Part shown: positions 16,390 through 26,071 of the stretch, piece after piece | How the letters are laid out: every line of letters begins with the position of its first letter | Numbering within the stretch: the first letter of the stretch is position 1 | Assembly: GCF_026239655.1 (NCBI RefSeq) | Contig: NZ_JAPIVO010000006.1 | Location: 62,001-126,000 of the forward strand | From: Pedobacter sp. MR2016-24 | GTDB lineage: Bacteria; Bacteroidota; Bacteroidia; Sphingobacteriales; Sphingobacteriaceae | DNA: 64,000 bases | Direction of reading: 5' to 3' | The notes under the pieces: generated by a model | The model's database searches: none | What the model was told of the DNA's origin: nothing | Seen by the model: the letters and a program-made list of their open reading frames with translations, nothing else | Translations under genes and position numbers: made by a program

Positions 16390-17756
16390 TGGCCCGTAAA
16401 CTCTTATTAGAACATATAAACGTACCGGGCATCCATACACTGGATGTTTATCGCCAGAAAGGCGGGTACCGTGCTGTGGAAAAAGCTTTGAAAACCCTCA
16501 CTCCTGATGAAGTAGTGGAAGAGGTGAAGAAGTCTGGATTACGCGGTCGTGGTGGTGCTGGTTTCCCTACCGGGATGAAGTGGAGCTTTCTGGCTAAACC
16601 AGAAGGTGTTGCACGTTACCTGGTATGTAATGCAGATGAATCAGAGCCGGGTACTTTTAAGGACCGTTACCTGATGACGCATATTCCTCATGCATTGATT
16701 GAGGGGATGATTGTTGCGAGTTATGCATTGGGTGCAAAAACGTCTTACATTTATGTAAGGGGTGAAATGATGCCTCAGATCAGGATCCTTGAACGTGCCA
16801 TTGCAGAAGCGAAAAGCGCGGGTTTCCTGGGAAAAAATATTTTAGGGTCGGGTTATGATCTGGAGTTATATGTACAGCCCGGTGGTGGTGCTTATATCTG
16901 CGGTGAGGAAACGGCTTTATTGGAATCATTGGAAGGTAAAAGGGGAAATCCACGGATTAAACCACCATTCCCTGCAATTGCAGGTTTATATGGTTGCCCT
17001 ACGGTGGTGAATAATGTAGAGTCTATTGCTGCTGTTGTACCTATTATCAATGACGGTGGTGATGAATATATGAAAATCGGTATTGGTCGCAGTACGGGTA
17101 CCAAACTGATCTCGGCTTCAGGAAACCTGGTTAGACCGGGTGTTTACGAAATCGAGCTGGGGCTGCCTGTTGAAGAGTTTATTTACTCTGATGAATACTG
17201 TGGTGGTATTGCCAACGGTAAGCGATTAAAGGCTACTGTAGCCGGAGGTTCTTCTGTTCCGGTATTACCGGCAAACCTGACGCTGAAACTGGCGAATGGC
17301 GAACCAAGATTAATGAGTTACGAATCACTGTCTGAAGGCGGATTTGCTACAGGTACCATGATGGGATCTGGTGGTTTTATTGCTTTTGATGAAGATCAGT
17401 GTATGGTAAGAAATACCTGGAATTTTGCCCGTTTTTATCATCATGAGAGCTGTGGACAATGCTCACCTTGTCGTGAGGGTACCGGCTGGATGGAAAAGGT
17501 CTTACACCGGATTGAATACGGACATGGTAAGATGAGTGATATCGACCTGTTGGTGGATGTGGCGAAAAAGATAGAAGGAAATACCATTTGTCCTTTAGGG
17601 GATGCTGCTGCATGGCCGGTTGCCAGTGCAATCAGACATTTCAGGGATGAATTTGAATGGCATGTAAGAGAGCCATTAAAAAGTCTGGAGACCAATTACG
17701 GCATTGCGAAGTACGCAGAACCGATTGCTAAACCAGAAGTGACTACAGAAAATTAA
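16389..17756 (+). CDS. nuoF: NADH-quinone oxidoreductase subunit F
   Basis: Catalytic NADH-oxidising subunit with FMN and cluster N3. In the 455 residues: the NADH/FMN-binding GRGGAGFPTGMKW (53-65), NADESEPGTF (81-90) and GGGAYICGEETAL (165-177), then the N3 ligands Cys355, Cys358 and Cys361 (SCGQCSPCREG) with Cys401 (TICPLGD). All functional residues I know of are kept. Start overlaps the nuoE stop (TAATG). Confidence 0.98.
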   Translation: MARKLLLEHINVPGIHTLDVYRQKGGYRAVEKALKTLTPDEVVEEVKKSGLRGRGGAGFPTGMKWSFLAKPEGVARYLVCNADESEPGTFKDRYLMTHIPHALIEGMIVASYALGAKTSYIYVRGEMMPQIRILERAIAEAKSAGFLGKNILGSGYDLELYVQPGGGAYICGEETALLESLEGKRGNPRIKPPFPAIAGLYGCPTVVNNVESIAAVVPIINDGGDEYMKIGIGRSTGTKLISASGNLVRPGVYEIELGLPVEEFIYSDEYCGGIANGKRLKATVAGGSSVPVLPANLTLKLANGEPRLMSYESLSEGGFATGTMMGSGGFIAFDEDQCMVRNTWNFARFYHHESCGQCSPCREGTGWMEKVLHRIEYGHGKMSDIDLLVDVAKKIEGNTICPLGDAAAWPVASAIRHFRDEFEWHVREPLKSLETNYGIAKYAEPIAKPEVTTEN

Positions 17757-17771
17757 CGAATATCTTTAACA

Positions 17772-18776
17772 ATGAGTGAAAAAGTTAAGGTAACCATAGA
17801 CGGGATAACCGTTGAAGTAGAGCCCGGTACATCGATCCTGAATGCTGCAAGGCAGATAGGAGGCGATATTGTGCCCCCTGCGATGTGCTATTATTCTAAA
17901 TTAGCAGGTAGTGGCGGTAAATGCCGTACTTGTATCGTGAAAGTAAGCAAGGGTTCTGAGAAGGATCCGAGACCAATGCCTAAATTGGTGGCTTCCTGCC
18001 GTACTACGGTAATGGACGGTATGGAAGTGCAGAACATTACTTCTCCGGAAGTGCTGGAAGCACGTAGCGGGGTAGTAGAGATGCTGCTGATTAATCATCC
18101 GCTGGACTGTCCTGTTTGTGATCAGGCCGGGGAATGCGACCTGCAAAACCTGGGTTACGAGCATGGTTTGCAAAAAACGAGATATGAATTTGAGCGCCGT
18201 ACTTTCGAGCGTATCGATATAGGGGATAAGATCCAGTTACACATGAACAGGTGCATCTTATGCTACCGTTGTGTATTTACTGCCGATCAGATTACGAATA
18301 AACGTGTTCATGGTATTTTAAACCGTGGAGACCATTCTGAAATTTCTACTTACATACAGACTGCTGTTGATAACGATTTCTCCGGAAACGTGATTGATGT
18401 ATGTCCTGTAGGTGCCTTAACTGATAAAACTTTCCGTTTTAAAAACAGGGTTTGGTTCACGAAACCTATAGATGCACACAGAGATTGCCCTACTTGTAGC
18501 GGCAAGGTTACTTTGTGGTATAAGGGTGAGGACGTTTTACGTGTGACTGCACGCAAGGATATCTATGGTGAAGTGGAAGAGTTTATCTGTAATACCTGTC
18601 GTTTTGACAAGAAGAAAACGGCTGACTGGACTATTGAGCATCCTACACATATCAGTGACGCTTCGGTAATTGCATCGAATCATTATGAAACGATGATCCC
18701 CTTACCTGTTATTCAGGAAGATCTTCGCCTGCAGCAAGCAAACAAAGTTGAACTGGAAAAAACCGCTAAATTCTAA
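17772..18776 (+). CDS. nuoG: NADH-quinone oxidoreductase subunit G, short form lacking the molybdopterin-type domain
   Basis: Iron-sulfur subunit of the peripheral arm. At 334 residues it is less than half the usual 680-900, because the large molybdopterin-oxidoreductase-like C-terminal domain is missing; short forms are, to my knowledge, common in Bacteroidota. Ligands present: N1b Cys39, Cys51, Cys54, Cys76; N5 His109, Cys113, Cys116, Cys122; N4 Cys161, Cys164, Cys167, Cys211. After these comes a further CPTC (239-242) and CNTC (273-276), where long NuoG proteins have the N7 motif C-x2-C-x3-C-x27-C. Here the third Cys is replaced (Val246) and an extra Cys appears at 276, giving paired C-x2-C motifs. 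Confidence 0.95.
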   Translation: MSEKVKVTIDGITVEVEPGTSILNAARQIGGDIVPPAMCYYSKLAGSGGKCRTCIVKVSKGSEKDPRPMPKLVASCRTTVMDGMEVQNITSPEVLEARSGVVEMLLINHPLDCPVCDQAGECDLQNLGYEHGLQKTRYEFERRTFERIDIGDKIQLHMNRCILCYRCVFTADQITNKRVHGILNRGDHSEISTYIQTAVDNDFSGNVIDVCPVGALTDKTFRFKNRVWFTKPIDAHRDCPTCSGKVTLWYKGEDVLRVTARKDIYGEVEEFICNTCRFDKKKTADWTIEHPTHISDASVIASNHYETMIPLPVIQEDLRLQQANKVELEKTAKF

Positions 18777-19813
18777 TGGATATCACATTCGTCATAGAAA
18801 AATTTGTACTTGTAGCTGTTATCTTCGGTATAAGTTTAGTTATCGCTATGTATTCTACATATGCGGAAAGAAAAGTTGCTGCCTTTTTGCAGGACAGGTT
18901 AGGACCGGACAGAGCCGGACCTTTCGGTATTCTGCAGCCTTTGGCTGACGGACTGAAAATGTTCATGAAGGAAGAGATTATTCCAAGCAATGCTAACAAA
19001 TGGCTGTTCATGGTTGGCCCCGGACTGGCGATGTTAACTGCATGTATCGGTACAGCGGTTATTCCATGGGGTAGCGCCATTACTTTAGGCAGCAGGGTTA
19101 TTCCTTTGCAGGTAACAGATATCAATGTGGGGGTATTGTATATCTTCGGCGTAGTTTCTTTAGGTGTATATGGAGTAATGATTGGTGGCTGGGCATCAAA
19201 TAATAAGTATTCTTTATTGAGTGCTATCCGTGCAGCTTCACAGAATATCAGTTATGAGGTGGCAATGGGTCTTTCTATTATCGCATTGCTGTTGGTGACC
19301 AACACAATGAGTCTGAAAGAAATTGTTGACCAGCAGCATGGCTGGCACTGGAATGTGATCTATCAGCCAGTTGGATTCCTGTTATTTATGGTTTGTTCTT
19401 TCGCAGAAACAAACAGGGCACCATTCGATTTGCCAGAGTGTGAGACGGAGCTGATTGGTGGATACCATACAGAGTACTCTTCCATGAAATTAGGATTCTA
19501 TTTATTCGCAGAATATATCAATATGTTTGTTTCTTCTGCGGTAATGGCTACTTTATATTTCGGAGGTTATAATTATCCGGGTATGGATTGGGTGTTATTG
19601 CATACAGGACCGGTAATCGGACCACTGATCGGAACGGTTGTATTGTTTATCAAAATATTTGCATTCATCTTTTTCTTCATGTGGGTACGGTGGACAATTC
19701 CACGTTTCCGTTATGATCAGCTGATGCATTTAGGCTGGAAGATGCTGATCCCGCTGGCAATAGCAAACGTAATTATCACAGGTATTGTGATTGCAATAGT
19801 AGAAAAGTTTTAA
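18776..19813 (+). CDS. nuoH: NADH-quinone oxidoreductase subunit H
   Basis: Membrane subunit that connects the quinone site to the proton channels. 345 residues with about eight helices. Signature segments: AMYSTYAERKVAAFLQDRLGP (shown here as YAERKVAAFLQDR), GPFGILQPLADGLK, the acidic loop ETNRAPFDLPECETEL and the final WTIPRFRYDQLMHLGWK region (RFRYDQLM). One-base overlap with nuoG (TAATG). Confidence 0.97.
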   Translation: MDITFVIEKFVLVAVIFGISLVIAMYSTYAERKVAAFLQDRLGPDRAGPFGILQPLADGLKMFMKEEIIPSNANKWLFMVGPGLAMLTACIGTAVIPWGSAITLGSRVIPLQVTDINVGVLYIFGVVSLGVYGVMIGGWASNNKYSLLSAIRAASQNISYEVAMGLSIIALLLVTNTMSLKEIVDQQHGWHWNVIYQPVGFLLFMVCSFAETNRAPFDLPECETELIGGYHTEYSSMKLGFYLFAEYINMFVSSAVMATLYFGGYNYPGMDWVLLHTGPVIGPLIGTVVLFIKIFAFIFFFMWVRWTIPRFRYDQLMHLGWKMLIPLAIANVIITGIVIAIVEKF

Positions 19814-19847
19814 CTGTCCGCCCTGCGGAAACATAAAAGGAGGTTTA

Positions 19848-20348
19848 ATGGAACCATTAACCAGTAAGAAGAAAGTATTAGTACAGAAACCACTTACGTT
19901 TGCTGAGCGCATTTATCTGCCGGCAATTACTAAGGGTTTATCTATTACAATGAGCCACTTTTTCAAAAAAGAAGCTACCATCAGGTACCCGGAAGTTCAG
20001 CGCGAGATGTCGATCAACTGGAGAGGGATGCACTCGTTGAAAAGGGATGAGAATGGTAAAGAGCGCTGCACGGCCTGCGGATTGTGCGCATTGTCTTGTC
20101 CGGCTGAGGCGATCACCATGATTGCTGCAGAACGCAAACCGGAAGAAAAGGACCTGTACAGGGAAGAAAAGTACGCGGCTGTATATGAAATCAATATGCT
20201 GCGCTGTATTTTCTGCGGTCTCTGTGAAGAGGCCTGCCCGAAAGAGGCAATTTATCTGGACGGCCCTATCGTGCCTTCGGATTACCTGCGTAAGGATTTT
20301 ATCTATGGAAAAGATAAACTGGTGGAGCAGCCTTTAGAAAAGAAATAA
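19848..20348 (+). CDS. nuoI: NADH-quinone oxidoreductase subunit I
   Basis: Carries clusters N6a and N6b between NuoG and NuoB. Two 8Fe ferredoxin motifs are intact: Cys74, 77, 80, 84 (CTACGLCALSCP) and Cys120, 123, 126, 130 (CIFCGLCEEACP). 166 residues. The start at 19848 has an unusually strong aaggagg ribosome binding site seven bases upstream, unlike most genes here. It lies 34 bp after nuoH. Confidence 0.97.
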   Translation: MEPLTSKKKVLVQKPLTFAERIYLPAITKGLSITMSHFFKKEATIRYPEVQREMSINWRGMHSLKRDENGKERCTACGLCALSCPAEAITMIAAERKPEEKDLYREEKYAAVYEINMLRCIFCGLCEEACPKEAIYLDGPIVPSDYLRKDFIYGKDKLVEQPLEKK

Positions 20349-20420
20349 AACGGGCCTCTGGCTTTTGACATATAATTATACATATGCCGCTTAACACCGG
20401 CTTTTAAACAAACATAATAA

Positions 20421-20918
20421 ATGGGTACATCGGTATTCTATTTGGTCGCCTTTCTAAGTATCTTCTTTTCACTGATGGTTATTTTTGCAAAAAACCCGGT
20501 GCACAGCGTACTTTATCTGATCGTAACTTTTTTTACGTTCACTGTCCATTACATTCTGCTCAATGCACAGTTCCTGGCTGTAGTAAACTTTATTGTTTAT
20601 ATGGGAGCTATCATGGTATTGTTCCTGTTTGTGCTGATGCTGCTTAACCTGAATAAGGATAACGAGCCTTTAAAGTCAAACCTGGTAAAGGTTGTGGGTA
20701 TTGTAGCCGGATGCTGCCTGTTGGTTACGCTGGCTGGTTCTCTCAAGGCTACTGCGATTTCGGACCCCCTGGTATTGAGAAATCCGAATCTTGGACTGGT
20801 AAAGAATTTAGGTAAAGAATTATTCGGGCCTTTTATGCTGCCCTTCGAATTGTCGTCCATTCTCTTGCTGACAGCAATGGTGGGTGCGGTATTGTTAACT
20901 AAAAAAGAAAAAGTATAG
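20421..20918 (+). CDS. nuoJ: NADH-quinone oxidoreductase subunit J
   Basis: Membrane subunit with five helices in 165 residues (starting near 3, 28, 52, 90 and 138). The conserved NPVHSVLYLIVTFF follows the first helix, and NFIVYMGAIMVLFLFVLML, which contains the functional pi-bulge helix, is present in parts (VYMGAIMVLFLFV). The stop TAG overlaps the GTG start of nuoK. Confidence 0.95.
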   Translation: MGTSVFYLVAFLSIFFSLMVIFAKNPVHSVLYLIVTFFTFTVHYILLNAQFLAVVNFIVYMGAIMVLFLFVLMLLNLNKDNEPLKSNLVKVVGIVAGCCLLVTLAGSLKATAISDPLVLRNPNLGLVKNLGKELFGPFMLPFELSSILLLTAMVGAVLLTKKEKV

Positions 20919-21247
20919 TGGGAAATATTACTCAGGATTTACAGGGAGTTCCGCTTAATCATTACATCTGGTTAAGTGCGATCATTTTTACAATTGGTGT
21001 GATAGGCGTGCTTACCCGCAGAAATGCTATCGTGATCTTTATGTCGGTAGAGCTGATGCTGAATGCAGTGAATTTGCTGTTAACAGCTTTTTCAGTACAC
21101 AGCAACGATCCATCAGGACAGGTATTCGTGTTTTTCATCATGGCACTGGCTGCTGCAGAGGTTGCGGTAGGCTTAAGTATTATTGTGATGGTCTACAGAA
21201 ATACCCAATCCACAGACATTAATGTATTGAATCGCCTTAAGTGGTAA
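20918..21247 (+). CDS. nuoK: NADH-quinone oxidoreductase subunit K
   Basis: Small antiporter-like membrane subunit, 109 residues, three helices. The helix GVLTRRNAIVIFMSVELMLNAVNL carries the conserved Glu (in MSVELMLNAVN) used in proton transfer, and the second Glu is in AAAEVAVGL. Translation starts at GTG overlapping the nuoJ stop (TAGTG); no ATG precedes the conserved N-terminus. Confidence 0.95.
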   Translation: MGNITQDLQGVPLNHYIWLSAIIFTIGVIGVLTRRNAIVIFMSVELMLNAVNLLLTAFSVHSNDPSGQVFVFFIMALAAAEVAVGLSIIVMVYRNTQSTDINVLNRLKW

Positions 21248-21268
21248 TTATTAAGAATAAAATATAAG

Positions 21269-23161
21269 ATGATAAATTTAGTTTGGCTGGTTCCTTTAAT
21301 TCCTTTTATAGGCTTCTTAATCAACGGCCTGGGAAGAAACACATTATCTAAGAACCTGATTGGTTTCATTGGGAGCAGCGTGATATTCATATCCTTCCTG
21401 ATCAGTATCGGTATTTTCTTTGAACTGGGCAGTGACGTAAGCAAGTCGCACGAGATCTTTTTATTCGACTGGATCAGTGCCGGTGCTTTAAAAATACCTC
21501 TTTCATTCCTGGTTGATCCATTGAGTTCAATCATGTTACTGATCATTACCGGGATTGGTTTCCTGATCCATGTATATTCTATCGGTTATATGCACGATGA
21601 TGAAGGTTTCGGCAAGTTTTTCAGTTACCTGAACCTGTTCATCTTTTTCATGCTTTTACTGGTATTGGGATCAAACTATATTGTCATGTTTATTGGCTGG
21701 GAAGGTGTTGGATTATGCTCTTACCTGTTGATTGGCTTCTGGTTTACCAACAGCAGCTATGCTACAGCAGCGAAAAAGGCATTTGTTATGAACCGTATTG
21801 GTGATTTAGGTTTCCTGATCGCTGTATTCCTGCTCTTTACTACTTTTGGCAGTGTTGAGTTCTCTAAAATATTTCCTTTAGCAGGTAACATGCTTCCCGG
21901 AAATGGGACTATCGCATTAATTGCTTTATTGCTCTTTGTAGGTGCCTGTGGTAAATCTGCACAGATTCCTTTATTTACGTGGTTGCCGGATGCGATGGCC
22001 GGACCAACACCGGTTTCGGCACTGATCCACGCGGCAACGATGGTAACGGCGGGTATTTACATGATTGCGCGTTCTAACGTGTTATTTGACCTTGCTCCTG
22101 TAGTACAACATCTGATCGCTATTATCGGATTGGCAACTGCATTACTGGGTGCTGTTATCGCCTTAACACAAACAGATATTAAAAAGGTACTGGCTTACTC
22201 TACGGTATCACAATTGGGTTATATGTTCCTTGGCTTAGGCGTAGGTGCATACAATGGTTCTTTCTTCCATGTGAGTACACATGCTTTCTTTAAAGCATTG
22301 TTATTCTTATGTGCTGGTTCGGTTATCCATGCGATGCACCACGAACAGGATATGAGACATATGGGTGGTCTGCGTAAGAAACTGCCGGTTACTTTTATTA
22401 CGATGCTGATTGGTACCATAGCGATCTCCGGATTGCCGCCATTCTCTGGTTTCTTCTCTAAAGATGAGATACTGGCTCATGTATATGAGCATAATAAAGT
22501 AATGTGGGCCATCGGGGTTTTCACCGCATTCCTGACCGCATTTTATATGTTCAGAATGATCTTCCTTACTTTCTTTGGTACTTACAGAGGTACGCACCAT
22601 GCGGAGGAAAAAATTCATGAGTCGCCTAAAAGCATGACTATCCCCTTGATCGTTCTGGCTGTACTTTCCGCTATCGGCGGGGCAATTGGTATTCCAGAAT
22701 CACTTGGTGGCAGTCACTGGTTATCACACTGGCTTGCACCGGTTATTCAGCATCATGGTGAAGCACCAGACCATGCAACAGAGTACATGCTGATGGCAAT
22801 ATCTGTAATTGGTGTATTGATCGCTATCGGTGTTGCTTATGCCAAATACATTAAACAAAACCATGTTCCTCTTGCTGATGAAGGTAAACGCTCTGCACTG
22901 GCGAATCTTTCTTACCATAAGTTCTATATTGATGAGATTTATGATGCGGTGATCAGAAAGCCGCTGGATGGTCTTTCGGTATTTTTCTACAAAGTTTTCG
23001 ATAAGAAAGTTGTGGATGGTATTGTGAACGGACTGGGATGGGGCACCTCAGAAGCAAGTAAAGGAGTAAGGTTACTGCAATCTGGTAACGTTGGCTTCTA
23101 TATTTTTATGATGGTGGTGGGCATCATCTCCTTGTTATTGTATACTTATTTATCTCTATAA
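21269..23161 (+). CDS. nuoL: NADH-quinone oxidoreductase subunit L
   Basis: Distal antiporter-like proton-pumping subunit with the long lateral helix. 630 residues and about 16 helices. Visible signatures are GWEGVGLCSYLLIGFW (with the key Glu), KSAQIPLFTWLPDAMAGPTPVSALIHAATMV (in parts LPDAMAGPTPVSALIHA) and DIKKVLAYSTVSQLGYM. The C-terminal third has the lateral-helix region and a final membrane anchor. Lies 21 bp after nuoK. Confidence 0.97.
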   Translation: MINLVWLVPLIPFIGFLINGLGRNTLSKNLIGFIGSSVIFISFLISIGIFFELGSDVSKSHEIFLFDWISAGALKIPLSFLVDPLSSIMLLIITGIGFLIHVYSIGYMHDDEGFGKFFSYLNLFIFFMLLLVLGSNYIVMFIGWEGVGLCSYLLIGFWFTNSSYATAAKKAFVMNRIGDLGFLIAVFLLFTTFGSVEFSKIFPLAGNMLPGNGTIALIALLLFVGACGKSAQIPLFTWLPDAMAGPTPVSALIHAATMVTAGIYMIARSNVLFDLAPVVQHLIAIIGLATALLGAVIALTQTDIKKVLAYSTVSQLGYMFLGLGVGAYNGSFFHVSTHAFFKALLFLCAGSVIHAMHHEQDMRHMGGLRKKLPVTFITMLIGTIAISGLPPFSGFFSKDEILAHVYEHNKVMWAIGVFTAFLTAFYMFRMIFLTFFGTYRGTHHAEEKIHESPKSMTIPLIVLAVLSAIGGAIGIPESLGGSHWLSHWLAPVIQHHGEAPDHATEYMLMAISVIGVLIAIGVAYAKYIKQNHVPLADEGKRSALANLSYHKFYIDEIYDAVIRKPLDGLSVFFYKVFDKKVVDGIVNGLGWGTSEASKGVRLLQSGNVGFYIFMMVVGIISLLLYTYLSL

Positions 23162-23182
23162 AAGATCGTCCGAGAAAACATA

Positions 23183-24649
23183 ATGGAACAACTTTTAATC
23201 ATTCTTATATTTCTGCCATTAGTTGGTGCGCTGCTTACAGCATTTACCGGCAAAGCCGCAAAACATGTGGCCATGGTTTTTTCGCTGGTATCGCTGGCAG
23301 TTACGGCAGTTATTGCTGCACAGTTTATTCCGGACGCAAGCACACAATTTGTAGTTAACCTGCCCTGGATTCAGGAGCTCGGAATTAATTTCCATGCAGG
23401 TATAGACGGAATCAGCTTAATTACGGTATTGCTGACCAACGTTCTGGTACCCATCATTATCCTGGCCAGTTATCAGCATGACTATAGTAAACCGAATTCT
23501 TTCTATGCACTGATCTTATTTATGCAGGCTGGTTTACTGGTCGTGTTTACTGCGATGGATGCATTTTTATTCTACATCGGATGGGAAGCTGCATTGATCC
23601 CGATCTATTTTATCTGCGCCATATGGGGTGGAAAAGACAGGATCAAAGTGAACATGAAATTTTTCGTATATACGATTGCAGGTTCTTTATTTATGTTACT
23701 GGGTATTATCTACCTGTACCTGCAGAATCCGGCACATAATTTTGATATACAGGCATTCTATCAGTTAAGTCTGGATCCTGTACAACAGGGCTGGATTTTC
23801 TGGTCATTCTTTATCGCATTTGCGATCAAGATGCCAATTTTCCCTTTCCATACCTGGCAGCCCGATACCTATACCGAAGCTCCGGCAGCGGGTACAATGT
23901 TATTGTCCGGTATTATGCTGAAGATGGGTATTTATGGTGTAATCAGATGGTTATTGCCTATTGTTCCTGCCGGCGTGCAGGATTGGGGCCATTTGGCAAT
24001 CATCCTTTCAGTAATTGGTATCGTTTATGCTTCGCTGATTGCTTTTATGCAAAAAGACGCAAAACGTCTGGTAGCTTATTCATCAATAGCGCACGTTGGA
24101 TTAATTTCTGCGGGTATTTTTGCATTGAACACGCAGGGTTTACAAGGGGCCATGGTGCAAATGTTAAGTCATGGTATTAACGTGGTGGGTATGTTTTTTG
24201 TCCTGGATATCATTTTCAGCAGAACAAAAACAAATAGCATTAGTGAACTGGGAGGAATAGCCAAGGTAGCACCTAAGCTGGCCATCGCGTTTCTGATCAT
24301 TGTATCAGGAACTGTGGCATTACCAGGAACCAACGGATTTATAGGTGAGTTTTTATTGCTGATAGGCGTATACCAATACAATATATGGATGGTAGTATTT
24401 GCAGGACTGACGATTATTTTCGGTGCTGTATATATGCTGAGAATGTATCAGCACATTATGCTCGGCAAAACAAATGATCTTACAATCGGCTTTACTGACA
24501 TTAAAGGATCTGAGCAGCTGGTTTTATTTATCATCTGTGCATTGATTATTGTGCTTGGTGTGTATCCTAAACCAATCCTGCATTTGTCGGAAGCCGCTGT
24601 GCAGCAATTATTAGAACAAGTGAACCAAAAATTAACATCGGTAAATTAA
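23183..24649 (+). CDS. nuoM: NADH-quinone oxidoreductase subunit M
   Basis: Antiporter-like proton-pumping subunit, 488 residues, about 14 helices. Key segments: FYIGWEAALIPIYFICAIWGG with the functional Glu, IKMPIFPFHTWQPDTYTEAP with the conserved Lys, and RLVAYSSIAHVGLI with the second Lys region. The Pro of LPD in NuoL is replaced by QPD here, as is usual for NuoM. 21 bp after nuoL and 4 bp before nuoN. Confidence 0.97.
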   Translation: MEQLLIILIFLPLVGALLTAFTGKAAKHVAMVFSLVSLAVTAVIAAQFIPDASTQFVVNLPWIQELGINFHAGIDGISLITVLLTNVLVPIIILASYQHDYSKPNSFYALILFMQAGLLVVFTAMDAFLFYIGWEAALIPIYFICAIWGGKDRIKVNMKFFVYTIAGSLFMLLGIIYLYLQNPAHNFDIQAFYQLSLDPVQQGWIFWSFFIAFAIKMPIFPFHTWQPDTYTEAPAAGTMLLSGIMLKMGIYGVIRWLLPIVPAGVQDWGHLAIILSVIGIVYASLIAFMQKDAKRLVAYSSIAHVGLISAGIFALNTQGLQGAMVQMLSHGINVVGMFFVLDIIFSRTKTNSISELGGIAKVAPKLAIAFLIIVSGTVALPGTNGFIGEFLLLIGVYQYNIWMVVFAGLTIIFGAVYMLRMYQHIMLGKTNDLTIGFTDIKGSEQLVLFIICALIIVLGVYPKPILHLSEAAVQQLLEQVNQKLTSVN

Positions 24650-24653
24650 GGAA

Positions 24654-26027
24654 ATGAATATCATTATAACCATTGCTATCACAGCTTTAGTAGTGCTTTA
24701 CGCAGGTTTGTTTAAAGCAGGAAAAGCATTACTGCCGCTAACCTTAGTTGGATTGCTGACTTCCCTGGCATTTGCCGTTACTTCATGGGATTCGAATACG
24801 AGTTATTATGGAATGATGCAGATGAATAATTTTGCTATCGCTTTTTCAGCACTTACGATTCTCGGTACCATTTTTATCTTTTTGCTGACACAGAACTACT
24901 TCTCCAGACAGAGTGAGAATATAGCAGAGTATTATACGCTGATCCTGTTCGCGCTCTCAGGAATCATTATCATGGTTTCTTATACTAATATGGCTATGTT
25001 GTTCATCGGTATAGAGATCATGTCTGTAGCCCTGTATATCCTTGCCGGTATCAGGAAAAATAACTTTGCTTCTAATGAAGCATCATTGAAGTACTTTTTA
25101 ATGGGTGCTTTTTCTACAGGATTCTTATTGTTTGGTATTACACTGATTTATGGTGCAACGGGTTCATTCGATCTCAGGGCAATTAACTCCTACCTGATTG
25201 GTAACTATATGGTGGTTTCGCCGTTATTTTACCCTGGTGTTATCCTGATGATGATCGGTTTATGTTTTAAAATAGGTGCGGCGCCGTTTCACTTCTGGAC
25301 ACCGGATGTTTATGAGGGATCTCCTTCATTGATTACTGCATTTATGTCTACCGTAGTGAAAACTGCAGGTTTTGCAGCCTTCCTCCGTTTATTTGCCGGA
25401 ACGTTTGCTCCATTACATGATTTCTGGATGCCTGCATTATTTGCTATCGTATGCCTGACCTTGTTTATCGGAAACGTGACCGCTTTATTCCAAAAGAACT
25501 TCAAACGGATGCTGGCTTATTCCAGTATCTCTCATGCAGGTTACCTGCTGTTCTCACTGATCACTCTAAGCCCTTCATCGTCAAACAACGTATTGGTTTA
25601 TGCTGCTGCCTATACTTTCGCCAGTATCATTGCTTTCGCCGTGCTTATCCTGGTCAAACAAAAAACTGGCGGAGATAACTTTGATAACTTCAATGGCCTG
25701 GCTAAACGTAATCCTTTAGCTGCTCTGGTGCTGACTATCGCTATGTTATCGCTGGCAGGTATTCCGTTAACGGCAGGTTTTATTGGTAAATACCTGATGT
25801 TCCTGAATGTAATGACGGACTATAAAGTGTACCTGGTTGCTTTTGCGATTCTGAATGCACTGGTTGGTTTCTACTACTACCTGCGTGTAATCGTGGCGAT
25901 GTATTTCAAAGAAGGACCGGAAGTGGAGCTGGAAACACCTTTCCAGTACAAAGTAGTTTTAGTTTTATCAGTTATCATCACTGTATTTTTAGGAGTTTAT
26001 CCTTCAGTAATTTTAAATCTGATTTAA
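24654..26027 (+). CDS. nuoN: NADH-quinone oxidoreductase subunit N
   Basis: Third antiporter-like subunit and last gene of the operon, 457 residues, about 14 helices. Visible: MLFIGIEIMSVALYILAGI with the functional Glu, FKIGAAPFHFWTPDVYEGSP, and FKRMLAYSSISHAGYLLF. With it all 14 subunits A-N of complex I are present in the canonical order. No clear terminator follows; DedA begins 44 bp later and may be read through. Confidence 0.97.
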   Translation: MNIIITIAITALVVLYAGLFKAGKALLPLTLVGLLTSLAFAVTSWDSNTSYYGMMQMNNFAIAFSALTILGTIFIFLLTQNYFSRQSENIAEYYTLILFALSGIIIMVSYTNMAMLFIGIEIMSVALYILAGIRKNNFASNEASLKYFLMGAFSTGFLLFGITLIYGATGSFDLRAINSYLIGNYMVVSPLFYPGVILMMIGLCFKIGAAPFHFWTPDVYEGSPSLITAFMSTVVKTAGFAAFLRLFAGTFAPLHDFWMPALFAIVCLTLFIGNVTALFQKNFKRMLAYSSISHAGYLLFSLITLSPSSSNNVLVYAAAYTFASIIAFAVLILVKQKTGGDNFDNFNGLAKRNPLAALVLTIAMLSLAGIPLTAGFIGKYLMFLNVMTDYKVYLVAFAILNALVGFYYYLRVIVAMYFKEGPEVELETPFQYKVVLVLSVIITVFLGVYPSVILNLI

Positions 26028-26071
26028 GCCAATTCAAGAAAATTATTTGTAGTTTTACGAATACTTGAACT

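Noticed and set aside
18766..19125. Long antisense open frame inside nuoH (119 residues)
   Set aside because: It lies opposite a strongly conserved nuoH, has no recognisable domain, and its composition is that of the reverse complement of membrane-protein codons.
21193..21546. Antisense open frame across the nuoK/nuoL junction (117 residues)
   Set aside because: Shadow of two well-conserved genes; no family resemblance or start context.
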